Below, piece by piece: positions 1 to 7,871 of a DNA stretch of 64,000 bases. This stretch comes from Cyanobacteriota bacterium (lineage in GTDB: Bacteria; Acidobacteriota; Vicinamibacteria; Vicinamibacterales; UBA2999). Position 1 is the stretch's first letter. Each line of letters starts with the position of its first letter. The translations under genes and the position numbers were made by a program. The notes under the pieces are model-generated. The model did no database searches. It was not told where the DNA came from and was given only the letters and a program-made list of their open reading frames with translations. The stretch lies in the NCBI GenBank assembly GCA_019752015.1, contig JAIEMQ010000016.1, forward strand, positions 1-64,000, in the 5' to 3' direction.

Positions 1-38
1 CACTCTGCTATGAGGTACGGGCATTTCGAGCGTTTCGT

Positions 39-446
39 TTACACGCCGAGCCGCAAACGCGCTTGTACTGGGACTAGTGGCACGAACAGCCTGGCGACAA
101 GACCATACAGCCAACCGAGAAGGCGCTCGAGAAGACCGGGGTGTCGATACAGACAGAGGCCACCGTTGACGGCCCAGATATCGCAGTCGTCTCCCTTTCG
201 CAGTCCGCGGTTTGAGCGAAGCGTGTTGGTCTGCGCCCATGCCACCGTTGTCATCGGCGCGTCCTGTCTCGCCCGGCCCGCGGCAGCCAGCAGCGCCTGC
301 CAATCCGGAAGACGAGTCTTCAGGAGCATTTCGATAGGCGTCGGCGATGGCCCGATGTCCGTGGATTCCTCACGACTACGGGTCGCGGCTCTCAAGCCGG
401 AACCGGTGCGCTCGAGAACGGACTCCGGACTGTCGCCGACTGCCAT
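39..446 (-). CDS. Small hypothetical protein, last gene of the CHAT/caspase operon
   Basis: A 135-residue protein that I do not recognise. The start is well supported: an AGGAGG Shine-Dalgarno sequence (452-457, minus strand) lies 5 nt before the ATG. The N-terminal half is polar; the C-terminus (about residues 100-130) is a leucine/valine-rich hydrophobic stretch that could be a membrane segment, followed by a short arginine-containing tail. It lies 108 bp downstream of the caspase-like gene on the same strand, so it is probably the last member of that operon. No catalytic motif is visible. A membrane-active partner or substrate of the neighbouring proteases is possible, but this is only a guess from context. 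Confidence 0.55.
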   Translation of the reverse strand: MAVGDSPESVLERTGSGLRAATRSREESTDIGPSPTPIEMLLKTRLPDWQALLAAAGRARQDAPMTTVAWAQTNTLRSNRGLRKGDDCDIWAVNGGLCLYRHPGLLERLLGWLYGLVARLFVPLVPVQARLRLGV

Positions 447-554
447 GCGGTCCTCCTGAAGCGATGGAAGCGCTCACAGTAACATGGCGTCCGCTTGCGA
501 GTCGTTACACTTACGGTTCAGGGGTTCATTCGAGAATGAGGATCGGATTCGAAA

Positions 555-2639
555 TCACCGGGGTTCAGCAATATCCCCGTTACCCTGGATCAGTAGCCAG
601 ATCTGGCTGAAAACCGCACGCGAAAACAGCTCCAACGCGAGCGAAGGAACAGCAAGCGAGTCTCCTTCAGCCGAGACCTGAGACTGCAAACCGGCGAGCA
701 TGACTGGCACGCGAGGTCGCGCGACAGGGTCTACGAACGATCGCCCGAGCATCCGCTCGGTAGCCGCGAAGAGAATGTAACCGTCGTCCAGATCTGGCGC
801 GTTCGTCCGAAGCAGACCTGCATATTTCCCCGCCTGGCTCGCATCCTGATTGCCCAAAGCAGCGTAGCCGGCTAACGCCAGAGCCAGAGGCTCGTCATCA
901 AGTCCGTCGAGGAGAGAGACTACATGGGTGCGCCCCTCGGTCTTGAAGAAGCGTTGTGCCCAGATGATCCGTTTCTGCGAGGCGTGATGACGGCGACGTA
1001 GCGGGTTTGGGGCCAGCAACAATTCGATCGAGGGATGTCTGTAGCCGGTGCGATCGATGCCAACGATCGTCATTCTCCCCGCCAGCAATGGCAGCAGCAG
1101 CTGGCACGGCTGCCCGTCGTCAGCTACAAGTCGTAGCTGCGCTACTCCTGGCCTCCCAACGTAGCTGCCATGCACCAACTCCGCAATACCGCTAGGCGGC
1201 GTGGCTGACTGAAGTTCCCTTGGGTCCACCGCTTCGACGGTTGGTTGGATCCCTTCGGCCAGCACTAGGAGCCCTGCCTGGCCAGGGTTCAGGTCCATTC
1301 GAAGACTCTCCCCGCGGTCAAGGCTGTCCAGCAGGCGATCGAGTGGATTCTGCGGCCGGTCAAATGACATCGGAACGACCAGCTCTGTCTGGTCTGCCCG
1401 CAATTCGAATTCCCGCTCGAAATTGCCTTCCGGTGTGGCCATCACGGCTCGGTAGCGATCCGGCGGTACTTGGAGACGGTAGCCACCCCGACTCCTGGCC
1501 GGAAGGTCGACCGGTTGACCACCGCCGTTATACAGGTGGACAGGCAAATGCGGGTCGCAAGGCTCGATCGACAGTTCGACAAGCGCAGCGTCACGACCGC
1601 TGAGCGTGCCCTCGCCGGGTCGTTGCAACCAAAGCTGCACGATGTGGGGTGACGGCCGCACACGGCTATAGCCATAGTGCTCAACGTACCCAGGCGCATG
1701 CGCAACGATCCTATAGAGCTCGTCCTGGAGCAGATCGAAGCGGAATGGGGGTCCGGTGCGCGTCGCCACTGTTGTGAGAGGGCTGTCGCGGTAGATCTCG
1801 ACCGTCGATGAGTGCGCCGCAGCGGGCGGTCTGACATCGACGCGCAACTCTCCCTGGCCGGCAGGACCGAGCCGCGCCACAATCGGATTGCTCGGAATTT
1901 GTCCGCCGGCCACGCACCGCTGGCGGTGATTGGTACGTTTTGGCACCTCGCGCTCCAAGTAGGCGCGCAACGCCTCGAAGTGCACGACACGCTCGCCGGC
2001 GTCGTAGTCGACGGTCGCGTCGGCGGCACCTTCCAGCCCCTCGAGCAACACCTGAGTGAACACGCCTGCATCGTTCATCTCGAAGGCGCGCTTTCCGTAA
2101 CCGGTCGCGTACAGCACATACTGCGCGACATCGGCCGGTGCGGCCCTCGATCGATCGAATGGCAGCCGGGCACTGACTATCTTTTCGAACAGTTGCTCGT
2201 CTTCGTGACGACACGTGTCGAGAAAACAAAGCTGCGTTCGGAAGCCAGTGGTCCCCAGCCATAACTCCAGTTTGGGCCAGGGGATCGCGCTTTCCCCGTA
2301 AGCTCCGGCCCTCGTATCCTGGGGCAACAGCAGCAGTTGATTGTCGAAATAGCCGATGCCGTGACCAGCGTAGAACAGGTAAAGGCGGTCGTCTGGTCCA
2401 GCCTGACGGCCCGCCACCTCCAGTTGCAACAGGGCATCGCCGATCTCTGCTCGAGTCGCTGGGCGCTCACCCCGCTCTGGGATGTGAGGAGCGCAGAGCA
2501 GCGAGACGTGTTGAGCCCAACCCTGTTGGCTTAGCCAGGCCGCTATGCGGCGCGCGTCCTTCGCGGCGCTCTCGAGCCGCTCCTGACCGCTGGCGGGCGG
2601 GTAATCATCGATTCCAATGATCAACGCGCGGCTGGGCAC
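555..2639 (-). CDS. Caspase-family (peptidase C14) protein with C-terminal extension
   Basis: A predicted cysteine peptidase of the caspase/metacaspase clan, about 694 residues. The N-terminal p20-like domain begins ALIIGIDDYP, contains YAGHG (catalytic His) and LDTCR (catalytic Cys), and runs to about residue 230. The rest, some 460 residues, has beta-rich segments and no family I recognise; it may be a sensor or adaptor part. The reading frame is open further upstream, but the GTG at 2639 is the likely start: it lies 15 bp after the stop of the upstream CHAT gene, has a GAGAACAGG-like ribosome-binding site, and puts the caspase beta-strand right at the N-terminus. No signal peptide is visible, so it is probably cytoplasmic. 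Metacaspases usually cut after Arg/Lys; specificity here is unknown. Confidence 0.85.
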   Translation of the reverse strand: MPSRALIIGIDDYPPASGQERLESAAKDARRIAAWLSQQGWAQHVSLLCAPHIPERGERPATRAEIGDALLQLEVAGRQAGPDDRLYLFYAGHGIGYFDNQLLLLPQDTRAGAYGESAIPWPKLELWLGTTGFRTQLCFLDTCRHEDEQLFEKIVSARLPFDRSRAAPADVAQYVLYATGYGKRAFEMNDAGVFTQVLLEGLEGAADATVDYDAGERVVHFEALRAYLEREVPKRTNHRQRCVAGGQIPSNPIVARLGPAGQGELRVDVRPPAAAHSSTVEIYRDSPLTTVATRTGPPFRFDLLQDELYRIVAHAPGYVEHYGYSRVRPSPHIVQLWLQRPGEGTLSGRDAALVELSIEPCDPHLPVHLYNGGGQPVDLPARSRGGYRLQVPPDRYRAVMATPEGNFEREFELRADQTELVVPMSFDRPQNPLDRLLDSLDRGESLRMDLNPGQAGLLVLAEGIQPTVEAVDPRELQSATPPSGIAELVHGSYVGRPGVAQLRLVADDGQPCQLLLPLLAGRMTIVGIDRTGYRHPSIELLLAPNPLRRRHHASQKRIIWAQRFFKTEGRTHVVSLLDGLDDEPLALALAGYAALGNQDASQAGKYAGLLRTNAPDLDDGYILFAATERMLGRSFVDPVARPRVPVMLAGLQSQVSAEGDSLAVPSLALELFSRAVFSQIWLLIQGNGDIAEPR

Positions 2640-2653
2640 AGAGAGCCTGTTCT

Positions 2654-4486
2654 CTACTGAAACTGCACTGGTCGACCTGCCGCGAGCCGGTGCAATACAT
2701 AGCCGAGCGCGGTCAGAATGAGACCGGCGTACAGATTGCCCCGAGGCGGAGTGACCGACGCGGGCGCCAACCACAACAGCGCCACCGGCCCGCACAGCAT
2801 GATATAGCCGGCCGCGATAACCATCGTGTCAGCCCAGTCCCATACAGGCGCCGCGACGCGGGCGTCGGAAATAAGCGCGACGCCGTGACCGACCGCCACC
2901 TGCCAGCTCAGTAGGCCGGCCGGCACAAACAATGTTGCGAGCAGCAAGATCTGGGCGGCCGGCACCAGCGTGCCCCAGAAATTGAACGCCACGAGTAGCA
3001 GCAGCAGCTGCCAGGCATAGCACGCCGGCAGCGCTATCCCCATCGCGGCGGCGCCGAGCATTCGAAGCAGCAGCGCGGCTCGAGCTGACGGGGACCAACC
3101 TGGCCCCGCGGGTATTGATACATGTCCAAACAGGCGTGCGGCAACGGCCATCAGTGGCGGCAACGCCGCCATCGCGGCAATCACCCAGACAACCTGCTCC
3201 GCCGCAGGCGCCGCAGGCGAAGCTCCGCTCAGAACCAGCAGCATCGCGACCAGCAAATGGACACCTCCAAATCCCAGGCTGATCCTGCTAAGCTGCCGCT
3301 GGCCTTCTGGCTGGCGCATCCAGTGCTCGATGCGACTACCAGCCCGAGCGATCGGTTGTTCCTGCGGGGTGCCAAGGCTGGTGTACAGCGTCGGCAAGCT
3401 CCAATCGATCTCCCCGTGCATCTCCGCAGCGATCTTTAGTCGCGTATGGGCCAGCGCCTCCTCGATAGTGGCTCCCAGTTGTACCGCGCCATAGAACGTC
3501 CGCGCGAAAATGACGGCGGCATCCTGCTGAATCTCGTCCTGCATCGCAACAACGTACGGAACGCCGCCGTAAACCAGCTGCATCGCGATGGAGCTCGTCG
3601 CTGTGACACTGGCTCCGTGGCATGAGTTCAGGACGACGAGTTGAACACTCTGAGTGGTGTTGAGGAGGTGCAGGAGGCGTTCGCCGGCTACTGCCTGGGC
3701 CCTGCCGTCCTCATCGGCAAACACCAAGTAACTGTGATGGCGGGAGTCCATCGCGATTTCGCCGTGGCCGAGAAAATGGACAACCTGATGATCTCGTGCT
3801 GTCAAGGTCTCCTGCAGCCGTTGAACTGAGCCGGGTTGGGCCACAAGAGTATAGAAGTCATCCTGCCCAGCGGCCTGACGAATGGCGTCACGCTCTGCCT
3901 GCCAGATCGCGGGCGGGATCTTGACGTACTGCTTGGGTTGGGCCACCACGTGAGCGATACGAAACGGCGCCGACACGAAGAGGGATCCCTGCCGCACCGT
4001 ATCCAGCAAGCGGCGCGTGATGCTCACCCGCTGCATGAGACCGAGGTGCATTTTCAGCTGCTTGAGATAGGCAATTTCCCAAGGCATACTCAGCAGCTGG
4101 TCGGCGTGATCGCCCGCTTTGGCCTCGAACACCAGCCGGACGTTGCGCTCCCTGTCGAACACGTGCTGGAGCAGGCGGGGCAAGGCCTCCCGCAGCGCGT
4201 CGGGCAACAGTTCGTAGAGCTGAACCCCTAGATCCCGGACGGCTGCCGTTGTCGCGGGATCTGCGTCGTCCGGCGCGCGATCGTCACCGCGGCCGGCCAT
4301 CAGGCGATTGGCGTAGAGTTGCCGAAATGCTTCGAGCCGCTTCTCGATATCGGCCTGGAATAGACCGCCTCGCAGCAGGATCGGAGAGTCACGAACCTCA
4401 GCCTGGTAGATGACCTGATCCGGATGGTGGCTTTGCCGCGAAAAACGGACCACCACGTTTTCGATCGGCGCCTGAGGGTGTCTCAC
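2654..4486 (-). CDS. CHAT-domain protease with C-terminal membrane segments
   Basis: A 610-residue protein. Residues about 120-380 form a CHAT domain (caspase-like peptidase fold): VVHFLGHGE carries the expected catalytic His and VVLNSCHGAS the Cys. The C-terminal 200 residues hold several hydrophobic helices, so the protease is tethered to the membrane with the CHAT domain probably in the cytoplasm. Translation starts at a GTG that overlaps the stop of the upstream membrane-protein gene by 4 bp (GTGA), indicating translational coupling. The caspase-like gene follows 14 bp after its stop. Two peptidases of the same clan back to back in one operon suggest a proteolytic cascade or a protease-receptor pair; substrate unknown. 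Confidence 0.85.
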   Translation of the reverse strand: MRHPQAPIENVVVRFSRQSHHPDQVIYQAEVRDSPILLRGGLFQADIEKRLEAFRQLYANRLMAGRGDDRAPDDADPATTAAVRDLGVQLYELLPDALREALPRLLQHVFDRERNVRLVFEAKAGDHADQLLSMPWEIAYLKQLKMHLGLMQRVSITRRLLDTVRQGSLFVSAPFRIAHVVAQPKQYVKIPPAIWQAERDAIRQAAGQDDFYTLVAQPGSVQRLQETLTARDHQVVHFLGHGEIAMDSRHHSYLVFADEDGRAQAVAGERLLHLLNTTQSVQLVVLNSCHGASVTATSSIAMQLVYGGVPYVVAMQDEIQQDAAVIFARTFYGAVQLGATIEEALAHTRLKIAAEMHGEIDWSLPTLYTSLGTPQEQPIARAGSRIEHWMRQPEGQRQLSRISLGFGGVHLLVAMLLVLSGASPAAPAAEQVVWVIAAMAALPPLMAVAARLFGHVSIPAGPGWSPSARAALLLRMLGAAAMGIALPACYAWQLLLLLVAFNFWGTLVPAAQILLLATLFVPAGLLSWQVAVGHGVALISDARVAAPVWDWADTMVIAAGYIMLCGPVALLWLAPASVTPPRGNLYAGLILTALGYVLHRLAAGRPVQFQ

Positions 4487-5805
4487 TGCGTTAGTTCTGT
4501 CTCGCTCCCGGCCATCCGAAGGGCGCCGAGCAACCGCGCGTGCGCCGCAATGCGCGCCAGCAGCACATCGGGCCAGTTTGCCTCTGAACCGCTCTCCGGT
4601 GTCCGGCCTATCGTTCCATAGAGGGCAACGATCGTGTGTTGTAGACCGGTTACGGCATGCGTGATCGTCGGACTGTAGGAAGAATCTAGCAACGCATCCC
4701 TGGCGTCAGACAGGGTCTGAGCGAGTTCCGGAGCCAGACCGGTCTCGGCCAATGTGGCGATCCCCGAATGGTCGGTCAGCGCCGCCAGCCAACGCTGGAG
4801 GTCGGGAGGGATCACGGCCTCCTCTGCGAGCCTGGCGTAGGTCGAAGCGATAGGCCGCATCTGCTCGGGAAATGCTGGCGATAAGTAGCGAATGGCGCCG
4901 GCTCCCCCCGGCTGCAGGCTCAGGCTCAGGGTCAGGCGCTGGGTCTGATCCAGTGTCAGGCGCGAGCTGGCGCTACGCACGATCGGCCCGAGGCTACCGT
5001 CGCGCAGTAGGGCCATGAGGGCGACGCTCGATCGTGCAGCGCACTGCTCGTTGGTCATCAGTGACAGGAGCGATGTGATTGGCGCAGAAAGTGCCCAGCG
5101 TCCGGCGTAGGTCGCCCGAGCGCTCTGGTCCTCGAACACCACTAGCGGACGTCTCACCCAGCACATGACAGCTGCTTCGAACCGCAGGCAAGCCAGCCCG
5201 CCGACCAGCAACGCCACCGCGATCACCACGCCAAGCCCGATCGGCCGTACGAGTGTTAGGCCAGCGATGGCGAGCAAAGCGCAGCTTGATGCGGCTGTCA
5301 GTCGGACCATGCGCGCCCGGTTCTGCCATCGCAGCACCGGCAAATCGGACAAGGGGCCGGGGGAGCGCTGGCGGGAATGCTCGCGTGTGATCGTCCTTGC
5401 CCTGTTGAAAACCCACACGGCGCAGGCAGAAGAAAGCAGCATCCCAATCAGCAGCGGAGCTCCGATCAGCCAGCTGAGGGCCCTGGCGGCCGGCAACACG
5501 ACCCCGATGCCCGATAACACTCCGACAAGCGTTGCAGGTGGTGCGCAGAGGTACAGGAACCACAGCCGCGCGTGGCCAGTCGCCCCCACCGCGATGCCGA
5601 CGAAGAACATCAACGGCGAAATGGGCACCAACGCGTGACTGACCAGAATGACCAAGGAATGGCCCCAGACTGTGGCGACCACGCCCAGGCCCGCCAAAGC
5701 CGCCAGCGCTGTCAATCCGCTGAGCAACCACGCGCGACGCCAGACTTGCCGGTTGGACGGTGCATCAGTGACTAGCCGGTGTGGAGCACAATACAGCCAA
5801 ATCAT
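4483..5805 (-). CDS. Multi-pass membrane protein heading the CHAT/caspase operon
   Basis: A 440-residue protein not assigned to a family. The first 220 residues contain about six to eight hydrophobic segments (for example near residues 28-50, 55-80, 85-135 and 170-205). The remaining half is soluble, alpha-helical in character, and has no motif I recognise. It is the first gene of the operon and overlaps the CHAT gene by 4 bp (GTGA). Together with the membrane-tethered CHAT protease downstream it may form a membrane sensor or scaffold. The 150 bp between it and the divergent MlaD-like gene must hold both promoters. Confidence 0.7.
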   Translation of the reverse strand: MIWLYCAPHRLVTDAPSNRQVWRRAWLLSGLTALAALAGLGVVATVWGHSLVILVSHALVPISPLMFFVGIAVGATGHARLWFLYLCAPPATLVGVLSGIGVVLPAARALSWLIGAPLLIGMLLSSACAVWVFNRARTITREHSRQRSPGPLSDLPVLRWQNRARMVRLTAASSCALLAIAGLTLVRPIGLGVVIAVALLVGGLACLRFEAAVMCWVRRPLVVFEDQSARATYAGRWALSAPITSLLSLMTNEQCAARSSVALMALLRDGSLGPIVRSASSRLTLDQTQRLTLSLSLQPGGAGAIRYLSPAFPEQMRPIASTYARLAEEAVIPPDLQRWLAALTDHSGIATLAETGLAPELAQTLSDARDALLDSSYSPTITHAVTGLQHTIVALYGTIGRTPESGSEANWPDVLLARIAAHARLLGALRMAGSETELTQ

Positions 5806-5955
5806 CGTGGATGACCTGTTTCCAAGTGCAATCTCGCGAGGGTGTGAGCACCCGGTCGGGCGATTCTGTCACAAGCCCCAGACGTGCTGTTCGGACATCT
5901 ACGGATGAAGTATTCGTAACGCAATGCGGCCTCGTGCCATTTCGGTAAAGGCCGC

Positions 5956-6405
5956 ATGAGCATCGTCAGTTTAAGAATCTCCCTGCTCGTGCTGGCGGCG
6001 ATGGTCTGCACGGCCTGCGTTCTTCGCGACCACATCTTCGGCGATCGCATCGAGGTGTCGTTTCGGGACGCGAGTGGACTCGAAGCAGGCGATGGCGTGT
6101 ACCTTGCCGGTATTCGAGTAGGCACGGCGGGCGACCCGGAACTGCGCGATGGAAGGGCGATCGTCCCTGTCTATATCCGCGACGTGAGCGCGCTTCCCAG
6201 GGACGGCATGGTGTTCCTCCTGACCGATTCGTCGCAGGGCGGGAGCCTGTCGGTCGTGGCCGTGCATGGCGCACGCGGCCAGGGCGCACCTTCCCTATAT
6301 CAAGGTGCGACGAATGAACTGGAATTGGCCGGCCTGGTGGGCGTCAGCGAAGCCAAACGGCTGATGCAGGGCTTCTCGGAGTGGCTTCCTTCCCCGAAGC
6401 CATGA
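5956..6405 (+). CDS. MlaD/MCE-domain-like envelope protein
   Basis: A 149-residue protein with an N-terminal hydrophobic signal (residues about 6-22) ending in a cysteine-containing stretch (VCTAC) that could be a non-canonical lipobox. Residues about 33-60 read VSFRDASGLEAGDGVYLAG followed by IRVG, the hallmark start of an MCE/MlaD domain (lipid-binding domain of Mla-type phospholipid transporters). It is a lone, short MCE domain with no MlaE/F partner in the window. It is transcribed divergently from the CHAT/caspase operon and convergently with the anti-sigma gene. Role inferred: periplasmic lipid or envelope binding; a sensor input for the neighbouring signalling genes is possible but unproven. 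Confidence 0.6.
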   Translation: MSIVSLRISLLVLAAMVCTACVLRDHIFGDRIEVSFRDASGLEAGDGVYLAGIRVGTAGDPELRDGRAIVPVYIRDVSALPRDGMVFLLTDSSQGGSLSVVAVHGARGQGAPSLYQGATNELELAGLVGVSEAKRLMQGFSEWLPSPKP

Positions 6406-6418
6406 TCGAATCCTCGTG

Positions 6419-7216
6419 TCACTGACGCCGGGCAACACGGAACGATTGTGTCGCCACCGTCTCGCCGTCGGGGCTACCCGCGACGCGCAGAGTGAGCACA
6501 TAGTCGCCCGGCACCAGTAAAGGTGCATCCACGATCACGGTCGCGTCCGTCGCGCCGTTGGAACGCGTCATCACCGGAGGAGTGACCGGCAGTCGTGCGC
6601 CGCCATCTCGCGCCTGCAACTCGGCGGACAGCCCGGCTCCTTCCGGCACTGTCAGCCCTCTTACGGTCAGCTCGACTCGAGTGTGAGTCGATGCAACTTC
6701 CAACCGGTCAAAACTGGCGCGCGGCGCCCCGCGCTCACCCTGTGCCCCAAGTGTCGCTGTGAGTGTGGAGGCACCTGGCGACAGAATTCCGCTGTTTCGT
6801 TGCCAGAGAAACAATCCAGCTACCAACACGGCACTGGCAACAAAGGCATAGCGAGGCAACGATCCCGACGTCAGTATCCAGGCTCGCAGATGGGACAGAA
6901 AGCCGGGTGACTTGCGCGGTACTGCCCGCGAGGCCTCTGCAGCGCGCAGCACGTTCAATGCTTCCTCGACTCGAGCTCGTCGCGCAGGTGTTGCGTACGA
7001 GACTGCAAAGGACGCGCGTTGCTCCGGCGTCAGCCCGCCACGGTGCCAACGAAGAATCAGGTCGTCATCCAACGCGGCCATACGCTCGTAGTAATCCGGA
7101 TCTTCCGCGAGCCGGTCCAGAATCTGGTCGCGAGTCGTCGCGTCCAACCCCCCAAGCAGGTAATCCGTCATCACGCGTTCTTCGTTGGCGTCCGACACCG
7201 TGGCCTCTTCAGACAT
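6419..7216 (-). CDS. Membrane anti-sigma-like protein with C-terminal beta module
   Basis: A 265-residue protein. The N-terminal 100 residues are acidic and helical (for example MTDYLLGGLDATT and ALDDDLILRWHRGGLTPEQR), a layout typical of acidobacterial anti-sigma-like proteins that lack the zinc HxxxCxxC motif. A single TM helix follows at about residues 120-138. The outer part (about 150-265) looks like a beta-sandwich with a PGDYVLTLRV signature and has a close relative at 13032-13526. It sits 4 bp after the ECF sigma gene in the TPR-CHAT operon. Inferred role: it binds the sigma factor at the inner face of the membrane and senses envelope conditions through the outer module, possibly being a protease target. 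Confidence 0.7.
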   Translation of the reverse strand: MSEEATVSDANEERVMTDYLLGGLDATTRDQILDRLAEDPDYYERMAALDDDLILRWHRGGLTPEQRASFAVSYATPARRARVEEALNVLRAAEASRAVPRKSPGFLSHLRAWILTSGSLPRYAFVASAVLVAGLFLWQRNSGILSPGASTLTATLGAQGERGAPRASFDRLEVASTHTRVELTVRGLTVPEGAGLSAELQARDGGARLPVTPPVMTRSNGATDATVIVDAPLLVPGDYVLTLRVAGSPDGETVATQSFRVARRQ

Positions 7217-7220
7217 GCTC

Positions 7221-7871
7221 TTACAGGGCCTTGCGTTTCATGTGTCCGGTGGCTTTGCGGGGCCGGCGATTGCACTCAGGTAAAGCCTTCTCCTTCAGCT
7301 CCTCCCGAATGCGATGCACTCTTACCCGCAAATGCCCGACCGACATGTTCAATTCCGTCGCATGAGCTTCGTGATTGTCTTCTTCGCTATACCTGCACAG
7401 AGTCTCCCATTTCTCGGGAGTCAGCAATCGCTGCATCTCGCGCAGCATCAACCGTGCTTCAATTTGTGCCGTTTCGTCGTAACTAGACGACTTGGCTTGC
7501 CACGCAGTCTCGTCCAATTGCTGTGACCGTGGTACGTGCTTCCAGCCCTCCCGTAAGACGTTCTTCGCAAAGCCAAACACGTAGGCACGAAATCCGGAGG
7601 TACTGATGTCGGTGACCTTATCTAGCTTCTTCAGAGCACGGTGGAGAGCTTCCGCGGCGACCTCATCGGGATCCTGACAGCCATGCATTTCGAGGGATCG
7701 CGCGAGATGCTTCAGCAGCTTCTCGATCTTCTGATCAGCAACGACAGGATCAGGACCGATGAAGTCCATCAGGTCCGGTACAACGTCTCCGGTTCGAGTC
7801 ACCGGATCGGCCTGATCGTGCTCGTCCGCGCCCTCCGTAAGCGGCCTCCGCTTCTTCGGCGATAGGCTCAT
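7221..7871 (-). CDS. ECF-type RNA polymerase sigma factor
   Basis: A 216-residue sigma-70 family protein. Region 2 lies at about residues 40-115, including ISTSGFRAYVFGFAKNVLRE, the ECF pattern of a conserved core-binding helix. Region 4 lies at about 140-195, with MSVGHLRVRVHRIREELKE as the helix-turn-helix. The ATG overlaps the TPR-CHAT stop by 4 bp (ATGA), and the anti-sigma-like gene begins 4 bp after its stop, so the three genes are translationally coupled. Known ECF factors are held by a cognate membrane anti-sigma and released by proteolysis or conformational change; the coupled protease makes the proteolytic route attractive here, but this is inference. Confidence 0.85.
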   Translation of the reverse strand: MSLSPKKRRPLTEGADEHDQADPVTRTGDVVPDLMDFIGPDPVVADQKIEKLLKHLARSLEMHGCQDPDEVAAEALHRALKKLDKVTDISTSGFRAYVFGFAKNVLREGWKHVPRSQQLDETAWQAKSSSYDETAQIEARLMLREMQRLLTPEKWETLCRYSEEDNHEAHATELNMSVGHLRVRVHRIREELKEKALPECNRRPRKATGHMKRKAL

